Shown here: positions 1-11,189 of the stretch, one piece after another
How positions within the stretch are numbered: position 1 is the first letter of the stretch
How the letters are laid out: the number at the start of each line of letters is the position of its first letter
Source of the DNA: Paulownia fortunei
Taxonomy: Eukaryota > Streptophyta > Magnoliopsida > Lamiales > Paulowniaceae
Direction: 5' to 3'
NCBI GenBank assembly: GCA_019321725.1
Contig: CM033120.1
Location: 558,001 to 622,000, forward strand
DNA: 64,000 bases
The notes under the pieces: generated by a model
Databases searched by the model: none
The model's input: the letters and a program-made list of their open reading frames with translations, nothing else
Told to the model about the DNA's origin: nothing
Translations under genes and position numbers: made by a program

Positions 1-2814
1 TAAGGTTCACGTCCCTATACAGTCATATATATAACCTATATTTCATGTGGAATTTGAATTTAAAACTTCAAAATGAATGGAGTAGCCCTATGCCAAATCA
101 GTCCATGCCCCATCCTTCATGCAGTAAATATCACCAAGTTTTTAGACCATTCGAAAAACCAAACTGTACATTTATAAGGTCAAATCGTGGGACATGACCT
201 AAATAGGTAGGTATCCATATTTGCAAATAAAGTTTCTATTCCATAGTTAGATTTGAATTATAATCATTAATTGAATGAGATTGTTTATTGAGTATATTTT
301 TGGAGCATAGTTTTTTAATTGAATTGATGATTAAATCGATTTTGATGTCGGTTCAACTAATTAGATTGGTTCAATTGTCGGTTCGAACATTTTGATGAAA
401 ATTGATTATATTTTTTATTATATTATATAAAAATAGATTAATTGTTTAATACAATATATAATATAATATCAAGTTTAAACTTTTTTTAAAAAAATAAAAA
501 ATATATAAAAAAAATAGTTTTTTGATCAATTGAACTGAAAATTCAGTTATTTAAGTCTAACCTAACTGGATTTTCAATTGAATCGATCGATCCGATCCAA
601 TTTCAAAAAGAATTCTCCAAAAAATCCAATGGTCATTATTTATTTATGTTGTGAATTTGCACTGTACCTACAAAAATCCAAATATAGGTAGCAAATTTGA
701 ACAACGAGTGATAATGTTGGAGCAAGTTTCTGCTTGCCAGAGCAATTCTACTTAATTTATCTTTGTACCTTTTTTTCACCAAAATTCTTTTTCATTCATA
801 GTTTTATTTTCAATGTGACAATTACTAAAACTTTTCATATATTTATATCTTTTATGTTTATCAATCAAATCAAATAGGTCTCTATACTTTCTCTTCATTA
901 TACAAATATATGATCATGCGCATAAATTAATTATTATTATATATATAATGTGTATTTGTTGATTTAAAGAAAAATGACAATAATAAAGAATGTCTTAATG
1001 CAAATAATGAAATTGATTAAAGTATTGATGCTAATTTATGTGAAATTCAAAACCATAGATGAAAAATGAATAATGTTTGAAAATAAAATTTGATATTTAA
1101 TACATACAAGTATATCATGAATTTTTCTTAACAGTTATAGTGAAAAATCGACCAAAAAATACAAAAACTAGATAATATATGAATTCATAGACGTAGGGAA
1201 AAAATATAAATGTAAAGAAATTATTTGGAGTGATTATACGATTTATTTTGATATTATTTTCATATGAATTATCTTTGCACTTATTTTTAAAATCATTCAA
1301 AAATTATTTTAATGGATTTTATATTATTTAATTATAATTATGATATAACTTAAAGACAACTATTTAATAATAATTAGTATATTCACAAACTATTAGAATT
1401 TTTTTATTTATATAATATCCCATTAATATTTATACACACCTTTAAATATTTGCAGATTATATTTAAATATTATAAATATTTATTAAAATATAGTATTATT
1501 CGTTTAATATTATAAAGAATATGTATAATACGTGTATTAAACGTTTCATCTCCAAAGTATAAAGTTTTATTCGATAATTTAGAATGCACGCAAAAATCGA
1601 AATTAGTTTTCATATATATATATATATGTGTGTGTGTGTGTATTATAGAATAAAAAATGAGTTTTAACTAATTGAACAAAAAACCACAACGTATGACAAC
1701 GAGAGATAGACAATCAAAGTTTATTACTTACACTTCTCTTCTCAAAATAGAATGACACTGATAAGTGGTATTATCTATTTCAACCACACATCAAAAATAC
1801 TTTTCATGGCTTGGTTTCTCAACTTTTTCTTGATCCACATGCTATCTATATCCTGTCTCATCATATCAATTTATGTATCTTTTCAATGTCATTAATTGTA
1901 ATTCTATTGTTTCCACAAAAATGAAATATTGGTAACGTGCCAAAGTGTGTTGAATGAGACATATTTGTGAAAGAAAAGGTAATAAGTGATCTTCCAAAAA
2001 TTAGGCAAGTGAAAGAGATACAACACACAATGATTTAAGAGATTCATATACCCGACAATATATATCTCACTATATATATGTATGTTTGAATATATATAAA
2101 TGTATAGTGAAATATATATTCGATGTACACCACTAAATATAATAGTTATAAAATTTTACATACTCGATATATATACACTGCTCCAACACCTCAACCATTC
2201 ATACCTCGTGCATTGGCCTAAACCATCAGCAATAAAACAAATTGGATTAAAAGTCTATCAATAAATAGGTTTCTTTAAAGTTCAAAATTTTGTGTACACA
2301 TTTCTTGGACATGGAAACTGTTAGAAAAGCACATAAAGTGGAGGGAGTATATATGTAGCCGTGGAAATATGTCGATTAATATATTTTGGATTAACTCGCC
2401 TATAAGTTTTGCTTAGATCAAATTACGAGTTTGCTTTTAGATTTCATGCTTTAGACGAATCACAAACATGCCTTGCTTATCCGGCTGTATTACTATTCGA
2501 GCAATTTATATGTTTACCTACCTCAAATTCATAGAGTTTTGGTGATACTTTAAAAAAGAACATAAATAAAAAAATTTGAAAAGAAGAGAAAAGATGTAAA
2601 AATTGTTTTAGAAAATTAGTTAAATTCATAATTATCACTTCCAAAAATTTTAAACATTTATAGCTTTAGCATGTTAATTTAATTAAAGGAGACTAAAACA
2701 CAAAATTACAGCAAAATAACTAGAAGAATATTTTTCAGAATCCACTTTCCACTTTCCATTATCCACTGGCATCCAGGCTAACATAGTATAGAAAGTAATA
2801 TACGCAGAAAGGAT
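1..2814. other. AT-rich gene-free spacer
   Basis: No credible coding region was found on either strand; the open frames are short and AT-driven. It holds simple TA/TG tracts near 1614-1642. At about 295-625 lies a diverged repeat whose ends both read TTGGAG followed by a T-rich stretch when one end is reverse complemented. Its interior (GGTTCGAAC-like blocks followed by an AT-rich core) resembles the MITE at 8387-8800, so it may be an old relative. That relationship is inference. Confidence 0.5.
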
Positions 2815-3062
2815 TACAGACTACACACGTAATCTCTACAGAACATTTTCATTCGGACATTTCATCAGATAGTTTTTTTCTTTTTTTTTTGTTGTTATAA
2901 TGAAAAAGAAAATTAAAAGTTTGAGAACTTATAAGATCTCTAATACTAGTTAAATTTAAAAAAAAAAGAAGCTTATGAGCTCTCAAAAATAAAATGTTAT
3001 GATCTTATAAGTTGTTTTTATAAACAATGAGAATATTTACTCTTTGAAATATATGAGAAATT

Positions 3063-3063
<1 letters not shown>

Positions 3064-3103
<40 letters not shown>
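3064..3103. repeat. (TA)n microsatellite
   Basis: About 20 consecutive TA dinucleotides inside the first unit of the tandem array. The corresponding places in the other units lack it, so it expanded after the duplication. Confidence 0.9.
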
Positions 3104-3106
<3 letters not shown>

Positions 3107-4864
3107 ATTTTAGTTTTAAGGGAATCAGTTTTTATTGTAGATATCATGTCATGTTTGGTTAGTGGTGTCATATTGTTATATATTTTTAGATTAATATAAT
3201 GATTGGATGATGCAAAGATTTATACTTTTATCGATATAATAATTTAGATATGCATAAATATATATAAATATACATGTATATGTGATATCCCATATTGGTT
3301 GTGCGAAGAAAATTAAAATGATTTATAAGTGGGTACAATGAACTTTTTTATCAACTTAGGTTAATCATTTTGGTAAAGTAAGGACGAATGCAAAATAGTT
3401 GTTAGTGGAGTCCGTTATACTAAAATTTCACTTGCTGGAGACCATTCGTGGGTCTGCAGCTCTGAAAAATGATATCAGAGCCGACCCAAAAAAAATGATA
3501 TCAAGCCGACCCTAAAAGTACAGACTACACACGTAATATCTGCAAAATTTAAATGGCATTTTCATTCAGACATTTCATCAAAATAGTTTTTTCTTTTTTT
3601 TTTGTTATAAAAAGATGAAAAATGAAAAAGAAAACTAAAAGTTTGAGAGAGTGTTTGCCTGAGTTTATAAGTTATAAACTATAAGATATTTGAGAGTTTA
3701 TAAGATCTCTAATACTAGTAAGATTTTTAAAAAATAGCTTATAAGCACCCAAAAATAAGATATTAGGATCTTTGAAGTTGTTTTTATAAATAATGAAAAT
3801 ATTTACTCTTTGAAATATATGAGAAATTGTTATGTGTGTTTGGTTTTAGTTCCAATGGAGAAAGTTCGTATTGTAGATATCATATCTTGTTTGGTTAGTG
3901 GTGTCATATTATTATATATTTTTAGATTAACATAATGATTGGATGATGCAAATATTTATATTTTTACTGATAAAATAATTTAGATATGTATAAAATATAT
4001 ATAAATATACATGTATATATGATATCCAACATTAGTTGTGGGAAGAAAATTGAAATGATTTATAAGTGGATACAATTGATTTCTTTAGTAATTTAGGTTA
4101 ATCATTTTCGTAAAATGAGGACGAATACAAAATAGTTGTTAGTGGAGTTTATTGTGCTAAAGTTTCACTTGCGGACCAGCATTCGTGGGCCTGCAGCGTG
4201 AAAAATGGTATCAGAGCCGACCCCAAAAGTACAGTCTGCACACGTAATATTTGCAGAATATAAATGGCATTTTCATTCAGATATTTCATTAAAATAGTTT
4301 TTTCTTTTTTTTTTGTTATAAAAAGATGGAAAATGAAAAAGAAAACTAAAAGTTTGAGAGGGTGTTTGGTTGAGTATAAGATGTTTGATAGCTTATAAGA
4401 TTTCTAATACTAGTAAGATTTTTAAAAAGAGAGCTTATAAGCACCCAAAAATAAGATGTTGGGATTTTATAAGTTGTTTTTATAAACAATGAGAATATTT
4501 ACTCTTTGAAATATATGAGAATTGTGATGTATGTTTGGAACTAAAAATATTTGAAAGTTTATAAGATTTCTAATACTAGTAAGATTTTTAAAAAGAGAGC
4601 TTATAAGCACCTAAAAATAAGATATTGATATCTTATAAGTTGTTTTTATAAACAATTAGAATATTTACTCTTTAAAATATATGAGAATTGTGATGTATGT
4701 TTGGTTTTAGTTCCAAGGAGAAAGTTTCTATTGAAGATATTATGTCTTGTTTGGTTAGTGGTGTCATATTATTATATATTTTTAGATTAACATAATGATT
4801 GGATGATGAAAATATTTATATTTTTATCGATAAAATGATTTAGATAAGTATAAAATATAAATAA

Positions 4865-4866
4865 AT

Positions 4867-4932
<66 letters not shown>
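4865..4932. repeat. Compound (CA)n(TA)n microsatellite
   Basis: An ACAC run passes into a long TATA run with one AATA interruption. It lies just upstream of the LTR-like block in the third array unit. Confidence 0.9.
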
Positions 4933-4933
<1 letters not shown>

Positions 4934-5142
4934 GATATTCCACATTGGTTGTGGGAAGAAAATTGAAATGATTTATAAGTGGGTACAATGGACTTTTTTA
5001 GCAATTTAGGTTAATCATTTTCGTAAAGTGAGGATGAATGCAAAGTAGTTGTTAGTGGAATCCGTTGTGCTAAAGTTTCACTTGCAAGCCCCCATTCATG
5101 GGCCTGCAATGTGAAAAATGGTATCAGAACCGTCCCCAAAAG

Positions 5143-5451
5143 TACTATTAATGTGGAAGGCCTGGTCGGATGTGTACTTGGGAGCAATATTGGATTGTAG
5201 AAGGAATGCGATAAAGATAAGCCTGTCCAACGGGAGGATATATATCCAAGCCCTCATCCTGTACGCCCAAGGCATGACAATATATATGTATGTAAAATAG
5301 TGATTATAATTTTTTTTAATAATATTTTGAGGATGGGCGAAAATAATTTTGGAGGATTTAGCATTTAAAATGTTTAGCTTCATTTTTCGAAAATACCGAA
5401 ACTACTGAAATTGAAACCGAACAAAATATAAACAAAGTATTCCTCTTCTTA
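5143..5451. other. Spacer after the tandem array
   Basis: About 300 bases of unique sequence following the last primer-site-like motif. A 60-codon frame (5118-5300, +) starts within the motif but resembles no family I recognise. It may be what is left of the element's internal region. Confidence 0.35.
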
Positions 5452-5817
5452 AAGGATGTATCCTCTCCTTGTAAGTTCATCAACGCACTGGTTGCCTTCT
5501 CGCTTTATATATCTCGAAATAATTTTCGACAGTTTTCAATAATGTGTCCAAGTGATGTTTTATAGTATCATTTTCTTGTATCAACTAAACTAGAACCATC
5601 AAGTTGATTTTTACTTTCAATAGCTCAACTCTTTTTTTTCCAAGCGAGCATAAGTCCCTTTCGAATAACCAATTACTCTGCCTCAGTTTGTACGATTGCC
5701 TAACTTGCTACTTAAACCTACCACCCATCTCCCTTAGTCCTCTATGAGAATCCTTCTAGTCGCTGCACTGCCTTGATGAATGAGCACACTGCCATAAGTG
5801 TTTAGTTTGTGCTATGC
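5452..5817 (-). pseudogene. Decayed LINE RNase H-like (RVT_3) domain
   Basis: Reading the minus strand in shifting frames gives the hallmark blocks of the C-terminal RNase H-like domain of plant non-LTR retrotransposons, in the correct order: HKLNTYGS near 5811-5788, then GRWVVGLSSKLGN, then QTEAE-LVIRKGLMLAW, then SLGHIIENCRK, and finally RYIKREGNQCVDELTRRGY near 5500-5456. Several in-frame stops and at least one frameshift separate the blocks, so it is not translatable. No reverse transcriptase region was recognised next to it, so this is a 5'-truncated or fragmented relic. Confidence 0.7.
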
Positions 5818-8386
5818 TTCTTCAGGGCTACTCCGTCTCACCATGGCATAATCCTTTGTAGGTTGTAGCTTTTTAAGAAAGGCATTAACAATGTCCATTG
5901 CCAAATATTTTGGCTATAGTCAATACTTCCAGAATATTATTTTTACCATTTTAGAAGACAAACTTGTTTTTTTGCTTTCCAAACCAATCATAAAGTTATT
6001 TATAATAAGGACCGCGATGTTCTGTTTCATCAAATAGTTTCTATTTGACTGCCCATTACACCAACTCCACATATTGTGTTTCCCTAGTGCAGTGTTTTTA
6101 TCACCAACAAAAACAACTAGCAAGTGCCCATATAAGTACGGCGCAAGAGTAAGATAATTGGAAGATTCTATTTGAGTATCGAAGTTCGAATCTTGGCAGA
6201 TGTAAAAGTTATGATGTGTCTTAATTGTCTCTTTAAGGTCCCTACTGTGTGACGTGAAGAAGGTTTGTTGGAAAAATTGGCCACACTGAATGTCAGACTC
6301 CAACCGTGTATAGGCTGTATTACCGTATTTATATATATTAATATGTACACAAGGTGATATTACAAAAAATATATATATATTTTTTATGAGAACTTTCTGA
6401 AAGCCAATTTTGATTCCGTTGAAGTCTAAAAATGGATCTCCGAATACCACGCCTTGAGGAAATATGCCTCAGAGTTTTTATTTTCTTTTATTTTCATTTT
6501 TCTATGATTGGGTTTGCAATGTATGGAAATTTCCACAGCCATCTCTATCACTTATGTCCCGCTGCAAGAAATGTTCGGTAAGCTCTTTCCTTATAAAATT
6601 ATTTAACACCCTCTTCTCTTCTTCGTTAGCTCCTCCATTAGATATACAAATGGCAAAAATTGATAGAATACAATAGAAGATGAAATATAATTTTGTAATA
6701 AAAAATTTTATCCGCTTAATTTTAGTCGAGTATATTGTCATAAAAAAAAGAAAAGAGAGAGAGAGAGGGGAGAGGGAGAATAAAAATAAAAGGAAAGAAA
6801 AAAAAATTGTATCAAAGGACATGGGTGTCCATACCCTCCTTCATCTATTTAGATTGCACTTGAATCTAAATAAAACACACTCAATTATCAATAGTGCAAG
6901 ATCGACCATTTGTAAAAGTTATAATTGTTAGTAATGGAACATATCAAAACATTAATCAAGCTTCAAGTTCCGAATGTGGCCTCATTGCGAATAATTATTG
7001 ACACACAAATCAATAACTAGATTCAATCTAAATAATTGGGGAACTATACAATGACATTTCTAAGAATGACCATATCCAACATCGAATACTTTGTAGATAC
7101 GGATACTGCCTCGACATGGGGAGAATATATATTCAATATGAGTATGGAGTATTTGAAAGTTGAAAAAAATAAATAGATATGTATTGGATACACATTTTGG
7201 ATGTGACAGGGGTACTTTAAAATATTTTTTAAAAAAATTGAAACCTAAATAAAAAATAAATTCTAAAAGTTATTTTATGGCTTTTGGATTATTTCTTGTA
7301 ATTCTCTATCTTCTATATTATGTTTATCCTCTAATTTCCAATTAAAATATGAGTCAAGCCCATAGAAAATAAAAAAAAATATTATTACATTAAAATCAAT
7401 AAAAAATATTATTGAAATAAAAAAGAATCTTCAATATCTTATCACATTATGGATGGTGTAATGTCTAAAATTTCAGTTTATATATTATTTATGATTATTG
7501 GTATTTAATAATATAAGTTTATTTTTTATTTATTATGTTAAAATTATGAGTTCTTTGTAAACAAAAGGGAAAAACACATAGAATAACTTAAAGTAGGAGC
7601 AACTAAGACATTGGTGATTGCTTAATATAAGTGTATGTATATGGCAGTATATTTGTATCTCATTCGTATGTTATAATTTAATCTTTTTTTTAGTCTTTTT
7701 TTTAACTTGTCAAGTTTTACCTTCAAATTTTTTACTGTGAACAACATTACATGAACATTATTTTGTAAAAATTGAATCTACCTTATCCAATAGTGTGGAT
7801 TGTAAGTATTTTATACGATCATTTAAATATATCAGTTACTAAATGTTAAATTAAATCTACATCAAACTTTAAGTATTTGACACGAGTGTCTAAACATATT
7901 AGTTGTGGAAGTGCATGAAATAAGGACAAAAAAACAATTAAAACGACACTATCCTTCGAAAAATCAAAATCAAAATGACACTATAAGATATTTGGTGCAC
8001 TTGCAACATAGTTAAGGATACACACAAAGAAGTCTTTGGTGTTACATAAACCTATAGCCTCAAACAAAATTATAAGCTTATGCAATAAATTTGGAGTCTG
8101 AAATAAAAATCAAAGAAAAAATAAAGTGTGAATTCAATTTATATTAGTTTACACATGGATTACATAATCTTTAATACAATTTTTTGACAAAAGAGTTATA
8201 CTTCTCATTCGATCTTCATTATCCGGTTCAAGGGATTGAAGTGAAAATTTGTAGTCGGGGCCAACACTATTTTTTTTGTTTTTTTGTTTTTATTTTTGTG
8301 TGTGAACTGTCATATTGGGAGATGACAAGAGGCAAGTTTGGGATAGTCCCAAATAAATATATGAATTCGTTTAACGTTAGTAAGAG
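5818..8386. other. AT-rich spacer, nothing recognised
   Basis: Non-coding on both strands. The longest frame (5920-6450, -) contains no recognisable domain and looks like chance or decayed repeat sequence. A GA-rich tract lies at about 6745-6810. Confidence 0.4.
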
Positions 8387-8800
8387 CAATGCTTTTATAA
8401 TCGGACCCGTGATAAAATCGATCTTGATAAAATTAGCGGTTCAACCGATCGAACCGATTTAATGAAAATTAATTATATTTTCTTATTTTATTATATAAAA
8501 TAATAATATAATAGATTAAATGTTATGCAATACATTTTAAATGTAAAAATAAACAAATAATTACATAAAAAATATATAACAAAACACAAAATCCAAATAA
8601 TCACATAAATATAACAAAATATCAAATTTAAATATTTATAAAAATTTTAAAAAAAATAAAAAAAGAACATAAAAATCGATCAAACAGATTTTGACCGGTT
8701 TTAGGTGGTTTTGACCGATTTTTGGGCATAATCGAACCGAACTGACCTCCGATTCCCAGTTGGACCGGTTGAATCGGTTGGTCCGATTTTGAAAACATTG
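8387..8800. mobile_element. hAT-type MITE with 8-bp target-site duplication
   Basis: The element begins CAATGCTTTTATAATCGGAC and ends so that its reverse complement begins CAATGTTTTCAAAATCGGAC, giving terminal inverted repeats that match at about 18 of 21 positions. It is flanked on both sides by the identical octamer AGTAAGAG (8379-8386 and 8801-8808). An 8-bp duplication is characteristic of the hAT superfamily. The 414-bp interior has GGTTCAACCGAT / ACCGGTTGAATCGGT blocks near the ends and an AT-rich core without coding capacity. The element is therefore non-autonomous. Confidence 0.85.
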
Positions 8801-9164
8801 AGTAAGAGTATTGATCCTTAGATTGGTAAATGCTTAAACAAGAAAAGAAAAATGTTACGCCTAAATTAATTAAAATAGACTATTTCGTTAAAATATGACT
8901 TTTTACATAATTTAAATGTGATCTTTGAAGTTAAATCTAGGTATACCAAATTTCTAAAAATTATGCCTAACTGAGCTAACTCACCCTTAAGAGCATGTTT
9001 GGTACAATGGAATTATCATTCTAGTAATTATCCTTCTCACGCTTTTATTCTCATCCTATATTTTGTATGTCTTACAAAAACTAGGAACAAAGAATCATGT
9101 AATCCCTTATTCCTTCAAAATCATCCATCTTACTCCCACTAAAGTAGGAATAAAGAGGAATCAA

Positions 9165-9690
9165 ACCAATTGAGGCCAGCTTAGCTGGTAAAAAGTTCTT
9201 ACTTATAACCATTTGGTCATAGGTTCGAATCCCCTCGACAGGTATAATTAGAACCATGCCTCTCAAAAATCCCTCCATACGCGTAGGGGCAAGTGGTGTA
9301 TACTAATCCGTAGGGCCAGGCCGGAGGTGGGGTTTCTTGTGGTTGGGGCCGCAGTGCGGTGGGGCTGGCTAGTATAAAAAGTTTACCCTCTCAAGTTTGT
9401 CCCCCGGGGCACAGCTCAACTGACGGAACAATTGACTTGGACTTACTTCCAGCGGTAGGGTGGGGGTTCGAATCCTGGTGGAACCTGCGGATGCATTTCA
9501 GTATGAAGCAATCACTGGGCTGTCAGTGGGACCCTGCGACTGAGGTGTCTCGAGCGATCACTGTGGTTTGGGCTCCTTTTGTGCAAAAGTGTACAGTTCT
9601 TGTTGGGCACCTAGGTGTTGGTTGAGACGTATTCCATGATTTACCCCCTCCTAGGTGGTAGGGACAGGTGTGTAGAAGGTTCAGAATTAG
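9165..9690 (+). mobile_element. tRNA-derived SINE-like segment (two pol III promoter sets)
   Basis: A pol III A box (AGCTTAGCTGG, 9178-9188) is followed about 33 bases later by a B box (GGTTCGAATCC, 9222-9232), the spacing of a tRNA-like head. A second B box with the same sequence is at 9465-9475, preceded by a weaker A box near 9410. The 3' part includes TGGGCACCTAGGTGTTGG, which resembles from memory the 3' region of the widespread Au SINE family. A diverged copy of the last 170 bases occurs at 61534-61690. GC content is clearly above the flanks. Whether this is one dimeric SINE or two nested copies is unresolved. Confidence 0.6.
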
Positions 9691-10660
9691 TCTATATAAT
9701 ATTCATCCAAATATATACTATAATTTAATGTAAATTCCATATAAATATGTACATCACAACCTTTCTATATTTTGTTATAGTTATGGTATATTTAATATAC
9801 ATCATAATATTTCTAACACATTATATTATTTGTTACATATATAAAGACATACTGTGTGTAATATTCATCTCGTATCATTATATCATTTCATATATTAAAT
9901 ATATTGTATTATGATAATTAGATAATTAGATAATCTACTATAATATTATGTGTATTTACATTTATTTAAAATGATATTATATTATACATGTTAATATATA
10001 ATGTATCAATTTATTATTATAGTAGTTTTATATATTTTATGCAGTTACACACATTTCATTTCAAGATATTCAAGCGTATGAATGAAAAATGTCAAAATAA
10101 GTGAAACGATCTTCTTTAAAAAAAAAAAAGATTCTTAATACTAAACAGGATAAAAAATTATTTATTTCAACTCGAATTATAAAAGAACATTCTCTGCACT
10201 AAATGAGACTACCTTATTTCAGTTGGAGTTACAACTACTTAATGCCAACATATTGACATCCTAAATTCATGATCAATGTTAGATTCACACTGCTCGGCTC
10301 ATCCTTGTTTTATGCGACTATGAAGTGAACGAGAGATGTGTGCATGTCCGAATTAGAGGTCGATGTGTGTATGTGCCGATAATAGATAATTAAACAGTTG
10401 TAATGTTGAAAAATGCTTAATAGATTGTGAAACTCAAGAATCTCAAAATATCTGACCGAATCTCAAAAGGATTTAGTATGAGACCCCAACTACTGTTTAA
10501 TAAAATCAGACTTGGTTCTTTTGTTACCATTACTAGAAATCTTTAGCACCAAAGGTTGGATTCTGTAATAGAAAATCTAAACTCAGTAACAAGAATGCAA
10601 TAATTGATGTACTTTCCCAATTTACCTTGCAGCCAGCAGCATTTCACTTCTTTATGAACT
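9691..10660. other. AT-rich spacer and distal ARF promoter
   Basis: No coding potential is seen. The region is AT-rich to about 10150 and then more mixed towards the ARF leader. Confidence 0.4.
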
Positions 10661-10665
10661 CTCCA

Positions 10666-10676
10666 AAAATATAGTA
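10666..10676 (+). promoter_or_regulatory. Possible TATA box of the ARF6-like gene
   Basis: An AAATATAGTAA stretch lies about 520 bases before the start codon and just before a CT-rich leader. Placement of the transcription start near 10700 is a guess. Confidence 0.25.
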
Positions 10677-10993
10677 ATACAAAGAGAAAAAGAAAAGGGA
10701 AAAGCTTTAAAGATCTGAGGCTGATTTTAGCTCCACACAGAGAGATCTCAATAGTTCACAAAAGCTACTCATCATTTTCTTCTTCCTTTAGCTTTTACTT
10801 GCTCACTTTAGCTCATTTATTCCTCGGACCAGTCGTCTTCTTCTTTTTCTTCCCTTTTCCTATTTAGGGTTGTTCCAAACTTGCTGTGGAAACTTCAAGA
10901 TCTGCTTCAACTTTTCATTTTCCTCAAAACCCTTGTGAAGTTTTTGTTCTACTTTGCTTCTTTTGATTTTTCTTTATATATTTGTTTACTAAA

Positions 10994-11152
10994 ATGGGAA
11001 AAAGATTAGAAATGGAGGGGCATGTGTGAGTTTGGATGACAAAATTGGCTCTTCTGGTTGGTTTGGTGGTGGGGGGAGGGGGGTGGGGGCCAAGAAAGCT
11101 TTCAAGATTATTGCTTTTTCATGAATCCCTTTTGATTTCAGGGTTAATATAA
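10994..11152 (+). promoter_or_regulatory. Cluster of upstream ORFs in the ARF6-like leader
   Basis: Four upstream AUGs precede the main start at 11190. They are 10994-11029 (11 residues), 11022-11039 (5 residues), 11036-11152 (38 residues, overlapping the previous two by a few bases) and 11121-11135 (4 residues). The 38-residue one ends 37 bases before the main AUG and carries a glycine-rich centre. If transcription starts upstream of 10994, ribosomes must reinitiate or leak past all of them. Translational control through uORFs is known for other ARF genes (ARF3, ARF5); its use here is inference. Confidence 0.5.
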
Positions 11153-11189
11153 TAAGTTTCTTTTAGCAAGATTATAATTTGTGTGGAAT

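Larger units (their letters stand above)
2815..5142 (+). repeat. Three-unit tandem array with LTR/primer-site-like motifs (TRIM-like)
   Basis: Three similar units follow head to tail at 2815-3518, 3519-4229 and 4230-5142 (about 704, 711 and 913 bp). Each starts TACAG(A/T)CT(A/G)CACACG and ends with a block beginning TGATAT(C/T)C.A(C/T)ATT.GTTG and closing with GGTATCAGAGCC or a variant (3469-3482, 4206-4219, 5119-5132). GGTATCAGAGC is the usual plant LTR-element primer-binding site complementary to initiator Met-tRNA, and the roughly 180-bp block before it has the size and position of a short LTR. The third unit is longer through an internal duplication (about 4370-4690) and a CA/TA microsatellite (4865-4932). 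No protein is encoded. A degenerate terminal-repeat element in miniature amplified in tandem is my reading; a plain satellite-like duplication is the alternative. Confidence 0.55.

Noticed and set aside
3469..5142. Complete LTR retrotransposon in the tandem array.
   Set aside because: No gag-pol frames, no convincing polypurine tract and no paired outer LTRs with target duplication. Only LTR-like blocks and primer-site motifs are present.
5920..6450. 176-codon frame on the minus strand as a possible gene.
   Set aside because: No recognisable domain, AT-driven composition and proximity to the LINE relic make a chance or decayed frame more likely.
9081..9625. Short frames in the GC-richer island at 9.1-9.6 kb as possible genes, and the A/B boxes as a true tRNA gene.
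   Set aside because: The sequence does not fold into a full tRNA cloverleaf by eye (no complete acceptor stem), and the 3' part is repeated at 61.5 kb, so a SINE-like repeat explains it better.
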